DNA of 64,000 nt from Prescottella subtropica (GCF_005434945.1 NZ_SKCH01000005.1:144019-208018), one strand, 5' to 3'; positions 1-9,025 are shown, numbered from the stretch's first letter. Notes: generated by a model not told the origin, from the letters alone. Numbers and translations are program-made.

Positions 1-1019
1 ACGATCGACGGCTACTCGACGCCTGGTTCGAGGAGTTCCTGCTGCACCGGAGTACCGCGAAGCCGTCGCCGCACACGATCAAGGCGTACCGGCAGGATTT
101 TGCGGGGATCGGCCGGTATCTCGCGGAGACGGCAGGGGTTCCGGAGTCGTCGCTGCCGGTGCAGGTGATCACGAAGCCGGCGATGCAGCAGGCGTTCGCG
201 GCGTTCGCCGCGACGCACGAGGTGGCGTCGATCCGGCGGTGCTGGTCGACGTGGAACACGCTGTGCGATTTCCTGTTCGCGGTCGATGCGATCGTGGCGA
301 ATCCGATGTCGGCGGTGCTGCGGCCGAAGGCGCCGAAGCGGATTCCCAAGGCGTTGCCGTCGGATGCGGTGGTGCGGTTGATCGGCACGTTGCAGGAGGA
401 CGACACCGACGGGGTCCGGCCGTGGGGGGAACGGGATTTCGCGATCATCCTGACGGCGCTGTTGACGGGGATGCGGTCGTCGGAGTTGATCTCGGTGAAC
501 ATCGGTGACATCCGGGGCGGGGACGCGGGTGCGGGTCGGGTGATCCTGGTGCGAGGTAAGGGCAGCAAGGATCGGGTGGCGACGGCGGAGCCGGCGTTGG
601 TGGCGGCGTTGACCGGGTATCTGGAGTCGCGGGTCGACCGGTTCCCGGGTGCGGTGAAGCGGCGGGTGCCGGCGGGGGCGTCGGCGTGGCAGTTCTTCCG
701 GGCGTCGGATCCGTTGTTCGTGGGGGCGGACGGGGAGCGGATCACGCGGGGGACGTTGCAGTATCGGGTGTTGCGGGCGTATCGGCGGGCGGGGATCAAC
801 GGGGAGCGGGCGAAGGGTGCGTTGACGCATCAGTTCCGGCATACGTTCGCGACGAACATGGCGGACGAGAACGTCAGTATCTTCACGTTGATGCGGATGT
901 TGGGGCACGAGTCGATGAATACGACGCAGGTGTACACCGAGGGTGCGGGTACCGGCGTTCGGGAAGCGGCGGCCCGAAATCCGCTGTATCGGCTGCTGGA
1001 CGGCCCGGGTTCCCGCTGA
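1..1019 (+). CDS. tyrosine recombinase (XerC/D-type integrase), 5' end outside window
   Basis: Site-specific recombinase that would cut and rejoin DNA through a phosphotyrosine intermediate. The frame is open from base 3, so the true start lies upstream; about 338 residues are visible. An N-terminal SAM-like core-binding region comes first, then the catalytic domain with Arg in GMRSSEL (about base 474), Lys in VRGKGSKDR, the HQFRHTF box, GHESMNTTQ and the nucleophilic Tyr in QVYTEG. All catalytic positions look intact. Length and motifs fit either chromosomal XerC/XerD or a stand-alone integrase; the missing N-terminus and upstream context prevent a choice. The stop is followed by a gap of about 200 bases and the exporter gene on the same strand. 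Confidence 0.88.
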   Translation, partial: DRRLLDAWFEEFLLHRSTAKPSPHTIKAYRQDFAGIGRYLAETAGVPESSLPVQVITKPAMQQAFAAFAATHEVASIRRCWSTWNTLCDFLFAVDAIVANPMSAVLRPKAPKRIPKALPSDAVVRLIGTLQEDDTDGVRPWGERDFAIILTALLTGMRSSELISVNIGDIRGGDAGAGRVILVRGKGSKDRVATAEPALVAALTGYLESRVDRFPGAVKRRVPAGASAWQFFRASDPLFVGADGERITRGTLQYRVLRAYRRAGINGERAKGALTHQFRHTFATNMADENVSIFTLMRMLGHESMNTTQVYTEGAGTGVREAAARNPLYRLLDGPGSR

Positions 1020-1236
1020 GTGGGAGGAATTCGGCGTATGTTTGTTTGTGACCCGCGCGACATGACCTGCAGAAACGTGTCATAATCGCTGGTCGTTGCC
1101 ATTTCGCCAGGTCGGGTCCAGTCCCACTGAGTGCAACTGCCGTCCAGTGTTGGAATAGTGAGTTGCCACACTGTGACCTACGAAACAGGGGCATCGCTCA
1201 CCGTCGTGGTGTCCCGTCGTGGACGCGACGATCTCG

Positions 1237-2748
1237 ATGTCCACAGGACCCACCCGCACCACCGGCCCGTCGACAGGGCCGTCGAGAGTCTGGACAACTA
1301 CTTCAGTGACTACTACGGCAGATACTCGCGCCGAGGGCACCGCCCCGGCGCGCGGTCGGTTCAACCGCAAGCGCCCCGCGTGGGTGATCATCACCGTGCT
1401 GATGCTGGTCGAGGTCATCAGTGCGTTCGAGACGTCGATGGTGTACGCCGCGCTTCCGACGTTCATCAAGGAATTCGACAGCGATGCGGCGACGGTGGGG
1501 TGGGCCGTCACCGCGTTCCTGTTGGTGGCGGCGGCGTCGGCCGCGGTGTGCGGCCGTCTCGGCGACATGTACGGCCGGGAGCGGGTGCTCGTGGTCCTGC
1601 TCGGTGCGGCGGCGCTCGGGTCGATCGTCAGTGCGGTCGGTGACAGCATCGGCAGCATCATCGTCGGCCGGGCGATCCAGGGTGTGGCGGGTGCGATCCT
1701 GCCGCTGTGCATCGGGTTGGCGCGGGAGCATCTGCCGGCGGTGAAGGTGCCGGTGGCGGTTGCGGTGATCTCGGGTTCTGCGGTGGCGGCGGGTTCGGCG
1801 TCGCTGCTGGTGGCCGGTGTGATGATCGATCACGCGAGCTGGCACATGATCTTCGCGGTGGCTGCGGTGTATGCGCTGCTGGTGTTGGCGCTGGTGGTGT
1901 TCGTGTTGCCGTGGCGGCGTCCGGTGGGGACGACGCAGAAGGTCGACTATGTGGGCACGATCGCGTTCGCTCCGGCGATCGCGGCAGTGCTGCTGGGTAT
2001 CAACAAGTCCGGCGCGTGGGGGTGGACGGATCCGCGGACGTTGGGTCTGGTCGTCGGCGGTCTGCTGGTGCTGGTGCTGTGGGTGCTGTGGGAGTTGCGG
2101 GTGACCGATCCGATCGTGAACGTGCGGATGTTCACGGATCGTAAGGTGGCGTTGACGATGCTGGCGACGATCGCGATCGCGGTCGGTCCGCTGGGTATCA
2201 GCACGATGATCATTCCGATGATCCTGCAGTCGCCGACGACGGCGCCGTTCGGTCTGGGGATCTCGGCGACGAATGCGGGTTGGTTGTCGTTCGTCGGGTC
2301 GATGTTCGGTTTCGTGTGCACGCCGCTCAGTGGCCGGATTTCGCGGGCGGTCGGGTCGCGGGCGTCGATGCTGTTGGGTACCGGTCTGTTCACGATTTCG
2401 AGTGCGATGCTGATCGTGTTCCACGATTCGGTGATCGGGATGGTCGCGATGATCATCACGGTGTCGATCGGTTCGGCGTTCACGTTCACGGCGTTGCCGA
2501 ACCTGATCGTGGAGGCGGTGCCGGAGAGCAACACCAGTGAGGCGACGGGGACGAATTCGGTGCTGCGGACCGGTGGTCAGGGCATCGGCACGTCGATCGC
2601 GACGATGCTGCTGGCGTCGTCTGCGTTGACGATGGGCGGGGCGCCGTCGGTGTCGGGTCTGAACACGGTGGCGACGATGATGGTGGTGTTGGGTCTGGTG
2701 ACGTTCGGGTTCACGCTGATGATCCGTCGGGGCCGGGTCGACGTGTAG
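1237..2748 (+). CDS. MFS drug exporter, DHA2 (EmrB/QacA) family
   Basis: Predicted proton-coupled multidrug exporter of the inner membrane, 503 residues from the ATG at 1237; an in-frame GTG at 1219 would add six residues. The first 40 residues are a Thr/Pro/Arg-rich cytoplasmic tail. About 14 hydrophobic helices follow, as expected for DHA2. The motif-A-like loop GRLGDMYGRERVL lies between helices 2 and 3, and the motif-C-like stretch with VISGSAVAAGSASLLVAGV comes later. No regulator is adjacent, so substrate and inducer are unknown. A strong hairpin follows the stop codon. Family assignment is firm; substrate cannot be read from sequence. Confidence 0.87.
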   Translation: MSTGPTRTTGPSTGPSRVWTTTSVTTTADTRAEGTAPARGRFNRKRPAWVIITVLMLVEVISAFETSMVYAALPTFIKEFDSDAATVGWAVTAFLLVAAASAAVCGRLGDMYGRERVLVVLLGAAALGSIVSAVGDSIGSIIVGRAIQGVAGAILPLCIGLAREHLPAVKVPVAVAVISGSAVAAGSASLLVAGVMIDHASWHMIFAVAAVYALLVLALVVFVLPWRRPVGTTQKVDYVGTIAFAPAIAAVLLGINKSGAWGWTDPRTLGLVVGGLLVLVLWVLWELRVTDPIVNVRMFTDRKVALTMLATIAIAVGPLGISTMIIPMILQSPTTAPFGLGISATNAGWLSFVGSMFGFVCTPLSGRISRAVGSRASMLLGTGLFTISSAMLIVFHDSVIGMVAMIITVSIGSAFTFTALPNLIVEAVPESNTSEATGTNSVLRTGGQGIGTSIATMLLASSALTMGGAPSVSGLNTVATMMVVLGLVTFGFTLMIRRGRVDV

Positions 2749-2766
2749 TCGGCGGTATTCCTCGGG

Positions 2767-2803
2767 AAGAGGGGTGGTGGGGTTGTCCCGCCGCCCCTCT
2801 TTT
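2767..2803 (+). terminator. Rho-independent terminator after the MFS gene
   Basis: A GC-rich stem (AAGAGGGGTGGTGGG pairing with CCCGCCGCCCCTCTT, some G-T pairs) with a short loop runs into a T tract, 18 bases after the exporter stop. It separates this gene from ndh. Confidence 0.75.
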
Positions 2804-2897
2804 CGTGTGTCCGGGGTCCGGTTCGGTGGGACGGGTGGGCGTGGGGCGGTTACCGTGGCAGGGTCGGCTCGTTTCGTCGAGTGTCGAGGAGCGCGCA

Positions 2898-4289
2898 ATG
2901 GGTTCTCCGGGTTCTCCCTCCCCTGCCCCGCATCGCCATCGTGTGGTGGTGATCGGTTCCGGTTTCGGGGGGTTGTTCGCGACGCAGGCCCTGAAGCGGG
3001 CGGACGTGGATGTCACGGTGGTGGCGCGGACGACGCATCATCTGTTCCAGCCGTTGCTGTATCAGGTGGCGACGGGGATTCTGTCGGTCGGTGACATCGC
3101 GCCGGCGACGCGCTTGGTGTTGCGGAAGCAGAAGAACGCCGAGGTGTTGCTCGGGGATGTGGAGACGATCGATCTGGCGGCGCGGACGGTGACGTCGCGG
3201 CTGTTGGATCGGGTGACGGTGACCGAGTTCGATTCGTTGATCGTGGCGGCGGGGGCGGGTCAGTCGTATTTCGGGAACGATCATTTCGCGGAGTTCGCGC
3301 CGGGGATGAAGACGATCGACGATGCGTTGGAGTTGCGGGGCCGGATTCTGGGGTCGTTCGAGCAGGCGGAGTTGTCGGACGATCCGGCGGAGCGGGCGCG
3401 GTTGTTGACGTTCGTGGTGGTCGGGGCGGGTCCGACGGGTGTGGAGATGGCGGGGCAGATCGCGGAGATGGCGCATCGGACGCTCAAGGGGGCGTTCCGG
3501 CGGATCGATCCGCGGGATGCGCGGGTGATCCTGGTGGACGGGGCGCCGACGGTGTTGCCGGTGTACGGGGGGAAGTTGAGCCGGAAGGCGGCGGAGCGGC
3601 TCGAGAAGATCGGGGTGGAGATCCAGCCGAATGTGATGGTGACCGGTGTCGATGTGGACGGGTTGACGGTCAAGCATCAGGACGGCACCGAGTCTCGGAT
3701 CGAGGCGCAGTGCAAGGTGTGGTCTGCGGGGGTGCAGGCGAGTCCGTTGGGCCGGCAGTTGGGTGAGCAGTCGGGGGCGGAGGTGGATCGGGCGGGTCGG
3801 GTGCATGTGCTGCCGGATCTGTCGTTGCCGGGGTATCCGCAGGTGTTCGTGATCGGCGACATGATGGCGTTGGACAAGTTGCCGGGGTTGGCGCAGGTGG
3901 CGATGCAGGGCGGGAGGTATGCGGCCGAGCAGATCCGGGCGGGTGTGAAGGCGGCACGGTCGGGTGCGGTGCCGGCGGAGCGGGCGCCGTTCCACTATTT
4001 CGACAAGGGGTCGATGGCGACGGTGTCGCGGCACAATGCGGTCGCGAAGATCGGGAAGTTGGAGATCAGCGGGTTCCTGGGGTGGGTGGTGTGGCTGGTG
4101 ATCCACCTGATGTATCTGATCGGGTTCCGGAGTCGGTTGTCGACGATGATCTCGTGGACGGTGTCGTTCCTGGGGCGGGGGCGGGCGCAGATGGCGTCGA
4201 CGGAGCAGCAGGTGTTCGCGCGGAACGCGCTCGATGCGTTGCAGGAGCATCGAGCGCGTCCCGACGGCGAGTCGCGGGAGGCGGGCTGA
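2898..4289 (+). CDS. ndh: type II NADH dehydrogenase (NDH-2)
   Basis: Non-proton-pumping NADH:menaquinone oxidoreductase at the cytoplasmic face of the membrane, feeding electrons from NADH into respiration. It has 463 residues. The FAD-binding GxGxxG (VVVIGSGFGG) is at residues 16-25, followed by the family hallmark HHLFQPLLYQVATG. The NADH-binding Rossmann motif is VVVGAGPTGVEMAGQ, the second FAD contact is VFVIGDM, and the quinone-site stretch is GLAQVAMQGGRYAAEQI. A C-terminal hydrophobic helix (FLGWVVWLVIHLMYLIGF) acts as membrane anchor. Sequence matches mycobacterial Ndh closely over its length. The ATG at 2898 is preferred over an upstream in-frame start because a GAGGAG ribosome-binding site precedes it. 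Confidence 0.95.
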   Translation: MGSPGSPSPAPHRHRVVVIGSGFGGLFATQALKRADVDVTVVARTTHHLFQPLLYQVATGILSVGDIAPATRLVLRKQKNAEVLLGDVETIDLAARTVTSRLLDRVTVTEFDSLIVAAGAGQSYFGNDHFAEFAPGMKTIDDALELRGRILGSFEQAELSDDPAERARLLTFVVVGAGPTGVEMAGQIAEMAHRTLKGAFRRIDPRDARVILVDGAPTVLPVYGGKLSRKAAERLEKIGVEIQPNVMVTGVDVDGLTVKHQDGTESRIEAQCKVWSAGVQASPLGRQLGEQSGAEVDRAGRVHVLPDLSLPGYPQVFVIGDMMALDKLPGLAQVAMQGGRYAAEQIRAGVKAARSGAVPAERAPFHYFDKGSMATVSRHNAVAKIGKLEISGFLGWVVWLVIHLMYLIGFRSRLSTMISWTVSFLGRGRAQMASTEQQVFARNALDALQEHRARPDGESREAG

Positions 4290-4301
4290 CCTGGTTCGGG
4301 G

Positions 4302-4757
4302 TCAGTTCGTGCCGAGGGCGGCGGTCTCGGTGATGTTCTGGAGGCGGACCTGGCCGCGGGCGACGATCCGGTCGCGGTCGTCGGTGATGGTGACGGCCCA
4401 GAGTTGTTGGGTGCGGCCGCGGTGGACGGGGGTGGCGTCGGCGGTGAGGATGCCGTCGCGGGCGGCGCGGAGGAAGTCGGTGTTGTTGTTGACGCCGACG
4501 ACGTGGCCGCGGTCGCCGAGCCAGAGGCCGGCGGCGATGCTGGCGACGGATTCGATGACGGCGCAGTGGACGCCGCCGTGCATGATGCCCCACGGTTGGT
4601 AGAGGTCGGGGGTGACCTTCCAGTGGGCGCGGACGTGGTCGCCGCTCAGTTCGGTGTATTCGAGGCCGAGGGCTTCGCCGAAGCCTTTGTTGAGGAAGGC
4701 GTTGACTTCGGTGGGGTCGCCGCCGAGGACGAGTGCGTGTTCTGCGTCGCTGGCCAT
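4302..4757 (-). CDS. hotdog-fold thioesterase, PaaI family
   Basis: Predicted acyl-CoA thioesterase of 151 residues, cytoplasmic. The hotdog core is recognisable: LYQPWGIMHGGVHCAVIESVAS carries the HGG motif and the helix with the catalytic acidic residue, and GVNNNTDFLRAAR matches the usual N-x-x-H/D-strand. The gene converges on ndh (12 bases apart) and appears to be the orthologue of M. tuberculosis Rv1847, which lies in the same neighbourhood as ndh, blaI and gnd. It is preceded by a leader of about 200 bases containing a promoter overlapped by an IdeR-like iron box, so iron-dependent repression is likely. Natural substrate unknown. Confidence 0.88.
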   Translation of the reverse strand: MASDAEHALVLGGDPTEVNAFLNKGFGEALGLEYTELSGDHVRAHWKVTPDLYQPWGIMHGGVHCAVIESVASIAAGLWLGDRGHVVGVNNNTDFLRAARDGILTADATPVHRGRTQQLWAVTITDDRDRIVARGQVRLQNITETAALGTN

Positions 4758-4959
4758 GTGGTGCTCCCTGGGGTGTCGACGGTGTCTTTCGTCCCATCGT
4801 GGGCCACGGGGTGTCCGGGGGTGCGGGCGACCCGCCGTGGGGAAGGATTCGGCGGGTTCCGCGCGGTGTGCGCGGAACCCGCCGGGGAGGGACCGATGTG
4901 TGCCGGGGTCGCTGCAGCCCTCAGGTCGTCCGGCTCGGTCCGGTGGCTTCGACCCCTCG

Positions 4960-4989
4960 ACTATAGGGAAGGCTGCCCTAAGATCGCAA
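4960..4989 (-). promoter_or_regulatory. sigma70-type promoter for the thioesterase gene
   Basis: Read on the minus strand, TTGCGA (4984-4989) and TATAGT (4960-4965) are separated by 18 bases. This is a good match to a housekeeping promoter in an otherwise GC-rich gap. It points towards the thioesterase, implying a leader of about 190-200 bases. Confidence 0.5.
4963..4981. promoter_or_regulatory. IdeR/DtxR-like iron box
   Basis: The 19-base partial palindrome ATAGGGAAGGCTGCCCTAA matches 14 of 19 positions of the consensus TTAGGTTAGGCTAACCTAA, including the AGGCT centre and CCTAA end. It overlaps the -10 hexamer and spacer of the minus-strand promoter, the position expected for Fe(II)-dependent repression. 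No plus-strand gene is nearby, so the target should be the thioesterase. Confidence 0.55.
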
Positions 4990-5010
4990 GGGTGTCGACG
5001 GCCCCCGGTG

Positions 5011-5054
5011 CTGTGCGCCTTTTTGGTAGTGGGAGCTACCAGAAAGGCGCACAG
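5011..5054. terminator. long palindrome after the lipid-synthase gene (copy 1 of a repeated element)
   Basis: Nineteen-base arms (CTGTGCGCCTTTTTGGTAG and its complement with one mismatch) flank a 6-base loop. It begins 4 bases beyond the stop of the minus-strand aminoacyl-lipid synthase. Its left arm shares an identical 17-mer with the palindrome at 39276-39315. It probably acts as a transcription terminator, although no clean T tract follows the stem. Confidence 0.6.
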
Positions 5055-5058
5055 CACC

Positions 5059-7575
5059 TCACCGGCGGAGCATTGTGCGCACCAGTCGGACTCCCTGCCC
5101 CCAGGACACGTCGGGCAGGTAGGCGCGGCGGATGGCGTTGCCGATGGTGGGCAGGGCGACGGGGTCGGGGAAGCACATGTGCATCGGTTCGTAGCGGGGC
5201 TGGAACTTCGATTTGAACGCCAGCAGCGACCGGAACCCGTAGACCGGTTCGAGGGTGCGGCCGAGCAGGTCGAGCATCGAGGTCATGGCGGAGTCGACGG
5301 TGTCGCCGCTCATGGTGGCCAGCGGTGCCCCGGACAGGCTGACGAACTCGGCGCCCTCCTCCTCGAGCAGCAGCGCCGCCGACGCGATGAGGAACTCCAT
5401 GGTGGGCCGGAACCCGCCGGTGCGGCGGCGCATGAAGTCGAGGGTCCAGCCGACGACCCGGCCGTCCCGGTACACCGGCAGCCACGACGTCACCCCGTGC
5501 ACGGTGCGGTCGGTGTCGACGGCGATCAGGCAGCGCACGTGCGGGTCGTCCATCTCGGCGAGCCCGCCGAGGGTGAAGCCCATCTCGGGCATCCCCTTGT
5601 CGGCGACCCATTCCTCGGAGATCGCGGTGATCTGGTCGGTGAGTGCGAGCGGCGCGGTGGGAAAGCTGATCCATTCGGCGGTGATCCCCGACTTCCCGGC
5701 CCGGTTCAGGGCGGTCCGCACGTCCTGGAACTTCTTGCCGGTGAACGCGATCGACCCGAGGTCGAGGACGGTTTCCTCGGCGACCTGCACGGCCGTCCAC
5801 CCCAGGTCGACGGCGGCGTTCCGGACGTCCCCGGTGACCGAGTAGAAGCACGGTACCCAGCCGTTGGCGGCGGCGAACTCGGCGAACCCGGCGACGTCGT
5901 CGCCGACCCGGTCGGGGCGGCCGACGGGGCCACCGGTGGTCAGGGCGATGCCGCCGATCACCCGGTAGGCGACGTAGCTGTCGCCGCTCGGCGAGAACCA
6001 GTAGCGGTTGCCGTCCCACAGCGTCATCCATGACAGGTCACTGCCCGATCCGGTGGTCAGGACGGTGCGGGCCCGGTCGACGGCCGCGGAGTCGGGTCCG
6101 TGCGCGGGCCGCAGGAACGTCGCCGCCACCAGGGTGCACACCGCCGCCCAGAACACCACCCCGGTCCACTCGTAGAGCAGGGTGGCCGCCCAGTTCATCG
6201 GCAGCAGCCGCGGATCGAGCATCTGCAGGTACACCGGCGGCACCAGGCGTTGCGGGAAGTCGGCGAGCAGCATCGCGGCGCTCGGGGTGCGGTCGAAGCC
6301 GTGGCGCGCCCACAGCCCGCCGAGCACGTAGGCGACGGCGAGACCGGCGGTGAGCACCGCGAGCCGGCCGAACAGCCGCCGGTAGGTGCCGGTGGGGGCG
6401 GCGACGTCGAACAGTCGCCGGGTCGCGAGTAGCAGGATCAGCACCGCGGCCGGTGTCAGGAACGGGGTGAGGGTGCGGTACACCGTCGGGGTGTCGAGCC
6501 CGTAGAACAGGGACTGGCCGGGGATGACGTCGAGGTAGCGGACCGCGAAGTTCAGCAGCGACAACGCCAGCAGCACCACCTGCGCGAGGGTGGCGGCGAT
6601 CCACGCGAAGCGGCGGCCGCGGCGCAGCCCGTCGCACAGCACGAGCAGCAGCAGCGACGGCATCAGGCTCAGCAGCAGCGGCCCGACCCCGGACAGGCGC
6701 AGGTCGAGCTGCCCGCGGCGGCAGTCCGGGTCGGCGGCGTTCTCGGCGCAGATCTCCCGTACCTCCGCCGGCGTCCACGGCACCCCGCGCAGCAGGTCCC
6801 GCAGCACGGCGAGGGGGCCGACGGCGTGCGGGGTGAGGGCGGCGAGCATGGTTCCGACCGCGGTGGCGGCGACGACGATCGCGACGAGGACGCGGCCCTC
6901 GCGGCGGGTGCCGGTGATCCGTCGGCCACGCCCTGTCGGATACCTGCTGCGGCCCACGATCCACGGGCCGATCGCCAGGCCGACGACGGCGCCGCCGAGA
7001 CGCATCACGTCCTGCAGCTGGCCGGCGAACAGGACGAGGGTGATCGTCAGGGCGAGGAGGCCGACGCGGATGCGGCGACGCCACAGGGTGTCCATGGAGG
7101 CGCTCGCGGTCATCGCGACACCGACGATCCACGTGGTGGGGCCGATCGCGGTGCCCAGGTGCAGCCGGAATCCCCAGCCGGAGTCGAGAAGCCGGGCTGC
7201 GGTCGCGACCCCGGCCCCGACGACCGCGCCCGCGGTCTGGGTGATCAGGGCGGCCGCCGCGAACCGGCCCGACCCCATCCGCCGTTCCAGCGGGGCCGCG
7301 ACCAGGAACACGGCGGCGGTCGCGGCCAGGTAGCCGAGCAGACCGCGCGCCCACAGCCCGGACGTGAGCGGTGTCCACAGCCGCCAGTGCTCGAGGGGGC
7401 CGATCCCGACCGCGAGATGCCGGTCGACGAACGGGCCGGGCCCGTGCAGGACGGTGTCGGTGGCGAACCCGAGGATCCACATCACCGTCAGGATCGTGAC
7501 GGCGACCGGGGCGCCGGTGACGCCGTCGCGGAGCAGGTCGGAGATCCGCCGGGCGTACCGGCGCAGCCCGGTCAC
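5059..7575 (-). CDS. MprF-like aminoacyl-lipid synthase (aaPGS, DUF2156) with N-terminal membrane domain
   Basis: Predicted membrane enzyme that transfers an amino acid, probably alanine, from aminoacyl-tRNA to phosphatidylglycerol or diacylglycerol. It has 838 residues from the GTG at 7575. The first 480 or so residues hold many hydrophobic helices, the first part rhomboid-like in layout. The last 330 residues are the DUF2156 (GNAT-like) catalytic domain, with WMTLWDGNRYWFSPSGDSYVAYR, FTGKKFQDVRTALNRAGK and the terminal KFQPRYEPMHMCF block typical of MprF/LysX C-termini. The GTG overlaps the TGA of the esterase gene by four bases (GTGA), indicating translational coupling. In Corynebacterium glutamicum such a synthase makes alanyl-diacylglycerol and, together with the esterase encoded upstream, alanyl-PG. 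Confidence 0.82.
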   Translation of the reverse strand: MTGLRRYARRISDLLRDGVTGAPVAVTILTVMWILGFATDTVLHGPGPFVDRHLAVGIGPLEHWRLWTPLTSGLWARGLLGYLAATAAVFLVAAPLERRMGSGRFAAAALITQTAGAVVGAGVATAARLLDSGWGFRLHLGTAIGPTTWIVGVAMTASASMDTLWRRRIRVGLLALTITLVLFAGQLQDVMRLGGAVVGLAIGPWIVGRSRYPTGRGRRITGTRREGRVLVAIVVAATAVGTMLAALTPHAVGPLAVLRDLLRGVPWTPAEVREICAENAADPDCRRGQLDLRLSGVGPLLLSLMPSLLLLVLCDGLRRGRRFAWIAATLAQVVLLALSLLNFAVRYLDVIPGQSLFYGLDTPTVYRTLTPFLTPAAVLILLLATRRLFDVAAPTGTYRRLFGRLAVLTAGLAVAYVLGGLWARHGFDRTPSAAMLLADFPQRLVPPVYLQMLDPRLLPMNWAATLLYEWTGVVFWAAVCTLVAATFLRPAHGPDSAAVDRARTVLTTGSGSDLSWMTLWDGNRYWFSPSGDSYVAYRVIGGIALTTGGPVGRPDRVGDDVAGFAEFAAANGWVPCFYSVTGDVRNAAVDLGWTAVQVAEETVLDLGSIAFTGKKFQDVRTALNRAGKSGITAEWISFPTAPLALTDQITAISEEWVADKGMPEMGFTLGGLAEMDDPHVRCLIAVDTDRTVHGVTSWLPVYRDGRVVGWTLDFMRRRTGGFRPTMEFLIASAALLLEEEGAEFVSLSGAPLATMSGDTVDSAMTSMLDLLGRTLEPVYGFRSLLAFKSKFQPRYEPMHMCFPDPVALPTIGNAIRRAYLPDVSWGQGVRLVRTMLRR

Positions 7576-8891
7576 GCGGTCAGCCCGAGTCGGGTGGCGA
7601 GCCAGCTCATCTCGTCGCGCAGTCCGGTGGACCACACCAGGAAACTGTGGGTGCCGGGCACCTCCACGAACTGCACGTCCATGCCGGCGTTCTTCGCCGC
7701 CTCGTACACCTTCTTCAGGTCGCCGCGGTAGGCGTCGTCGTGGTCGCCGACGACGAACACGCCGGCGGTGTCGGGGAAGCGGCGGGTGGCCATCAGGTCC
7801 ATCGGGTTGACGGCGGTGAACGCGGCCGCGTCGCCGCCGAACGCGTCGTCGACGGTGCGTTTCCGGTCCCCGAGGGTGGGTTCGAGCTGCCCGGACAGGT
7901 TCAGGAACGTCGGATACACGTCGGGGCGGGTGGTGGCGAGTTGCAGGGCGCAGGTGCCGCCGTAGGACAGTCCGGCGACCGCCCAGGACCGGGGATCGGG
8001 ATCGACTTGCAGGTGCGTCTTCGTCCAGGCGGGGACGTCGACGGTCAGGTAGGTGGCGACGTTGCCGAGCCGCGAGTCCAGGCACAGCGGGTTCGCGAAC
8101 TGGGTGCCGGTGCCGTCCGCGACGACGACGACGGGGGCGAGCCCGTGATGGGTGCGCGCGAACTCGTCCATGGTGGCGGTCAGTTTCCCGCCGTGCAGCC
8201 AGTCCTCGGGGGAACCGGGTTGCCCGGCGAGGAGCACCAGCACCGGCAGCAGCGGCCGCGGACTGGTGAAGTAGGCGGGCGGCAGGTAGACGACGGCGTC
8301 GCGGGCCGTGAACCCGGACACGGCGGCGGGGATCGCCACCGTCGTGTAGCGGCCGCTGGTGGGCAGGTCGGCGGGGGTCTGCGGCGCCCACACCGGTTCG
8401 AGGGGGCGGGCGGTGACGACCGGGCCGGACGGGTCCGGCAGTGCGGCGGCGTCGATCCGGTCGGGGTCGGGCAGGCCGAGTGCGGTGCCCACCGTCGGGT
8501 ACGCGTAGAAGATCTGGTTGATCTGGATCGCGGCGGTGAGGACGATCGCGGCGGCCGCGACGACCGAGACGGGAATCGTCGCGCGCCGGCCGGCGACGCA
8601 GCGCGGCACCAGCAGGGCCGCCGCCGCGATCCCGACGCCGATCCACCCGTACACGGCGGTCGCGACGGGGTCGGGGAACGGCCGCCACACCTTCTCGACG
8701 ACCAGGTAGATCACCGCGGTGGCCGCCGCCGCACCCGCGAGGGCCGCCGGCAGCGCCCACCGCAGGAACCAGCGGCACCGACCGGCGACGAGCCACCCGG
8801 CGCCGAGGAGCGCGCCGGCCGCGGCGATCACGGGCAGCGGCCCGGACACCAGCGAGACGTGATCGAGCCAGCCTGTGATTCCCTGCGCCAC
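7572..8891 (-). CDS. membrane-anchored esterase (alpha/beta hydrolase, esterase-D type) paired with the lipid synthase
   Basis: It has 439 residues from a GTG preceded by AAGGGGAGG; an upstream in-frame ATG would add 22 unlikely residues. Four hydrophobic helices occupy about residues 1-120, then an extracytoplasmic alpha/beta-hydrolase domain related to esterase D and mycolyltransferases. The nucleophile elbow is GLSYGG (about residue 297), an acidic candidate lies in VVGDHDDAY, and the catalytic His is in GTHSFLVW near the end. Its stop overlaps the start of the aminoacyl-lipid synthase. By analogy with C. glutamicum it may move the aminoacyl group between lipids. It is divergent from blaI across 134 bases containing a BlaI-type operator. 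Confidence 0.82.
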   Translation of the reverse strand: MAQGITGWLDHVSLVSGPLPVIAAAGALLGAGWLVAGRCRWFLRWALPAALAGAAAATAVIYLVVEKVWRPFPDPVATAVYGWIGVGIAAAALLVPRCVAGRRATIPVSVVAAAAIVLTAAIQINQIFYAYPTVGTALGLPDPDRIDAAALPDPSGPVVTARPLEPVWAPQTPADLPTSGRYTTVAIPAAVSGFTARDAVVYLPPAYFTSPRPLLPVLVLLAGQPGSPEDWLHGGKLTATMDEFARTHHGLAPVVVVADGTGTQFANPLCLDSRLGNVATYLTVDVPAWTKTHLQVDPDPRSWAVAGLSYGGTCALQLATTRPDVYPTFLNLSGQLEPTLGDRKRTVDDAFGGDAAAFTAVNPMDLMATRRFPDTAGVFVVGDHDDAYRGDLKKVYEAAKNAGMDVQFVEVPGTHSFLVWSTGLRDEMSWLATRLGLTA

Positions 8892-8973
8892 CGGACCTCC
8901 CCTTCGACATTGCCGTTCACCGGTATACCGCGCCGGCGCGGATGCGACCACTATCACATCCCGGGGCCATCGT

Positions 8974-8992
8974 TTACTACCGGTAGTAGTAA
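8974..8992. promoter_or_regulatory. BlaI-type operator between esterase and blaI
   Basis: Perfect inverted repeat TTACTAC-CGGTA-GTAGTAA (7-base arms, 5-base spacer), 33 bases upstream of the blaI start and 82 bases upstream of the divergent esterase start. The position fits autorepression by BlaI and possible control of both directions. The core TACTAC-N5-GTAGTA recurs at 50066-50094. Confidence 0.75.
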
Positions 8993-9025
8993 GCGGGTGG
9001 GATGCCCGGTCCGTAGACTCGGGCC

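Noticed and set aside
5059..8910. Single 1283-codon frame covering both the lipid synthase and the esterase region
   Set aside because: The upstream half is a non-coding frame of the esterase gene; the true synthase begins at the GTG overlapping the esterase stop.
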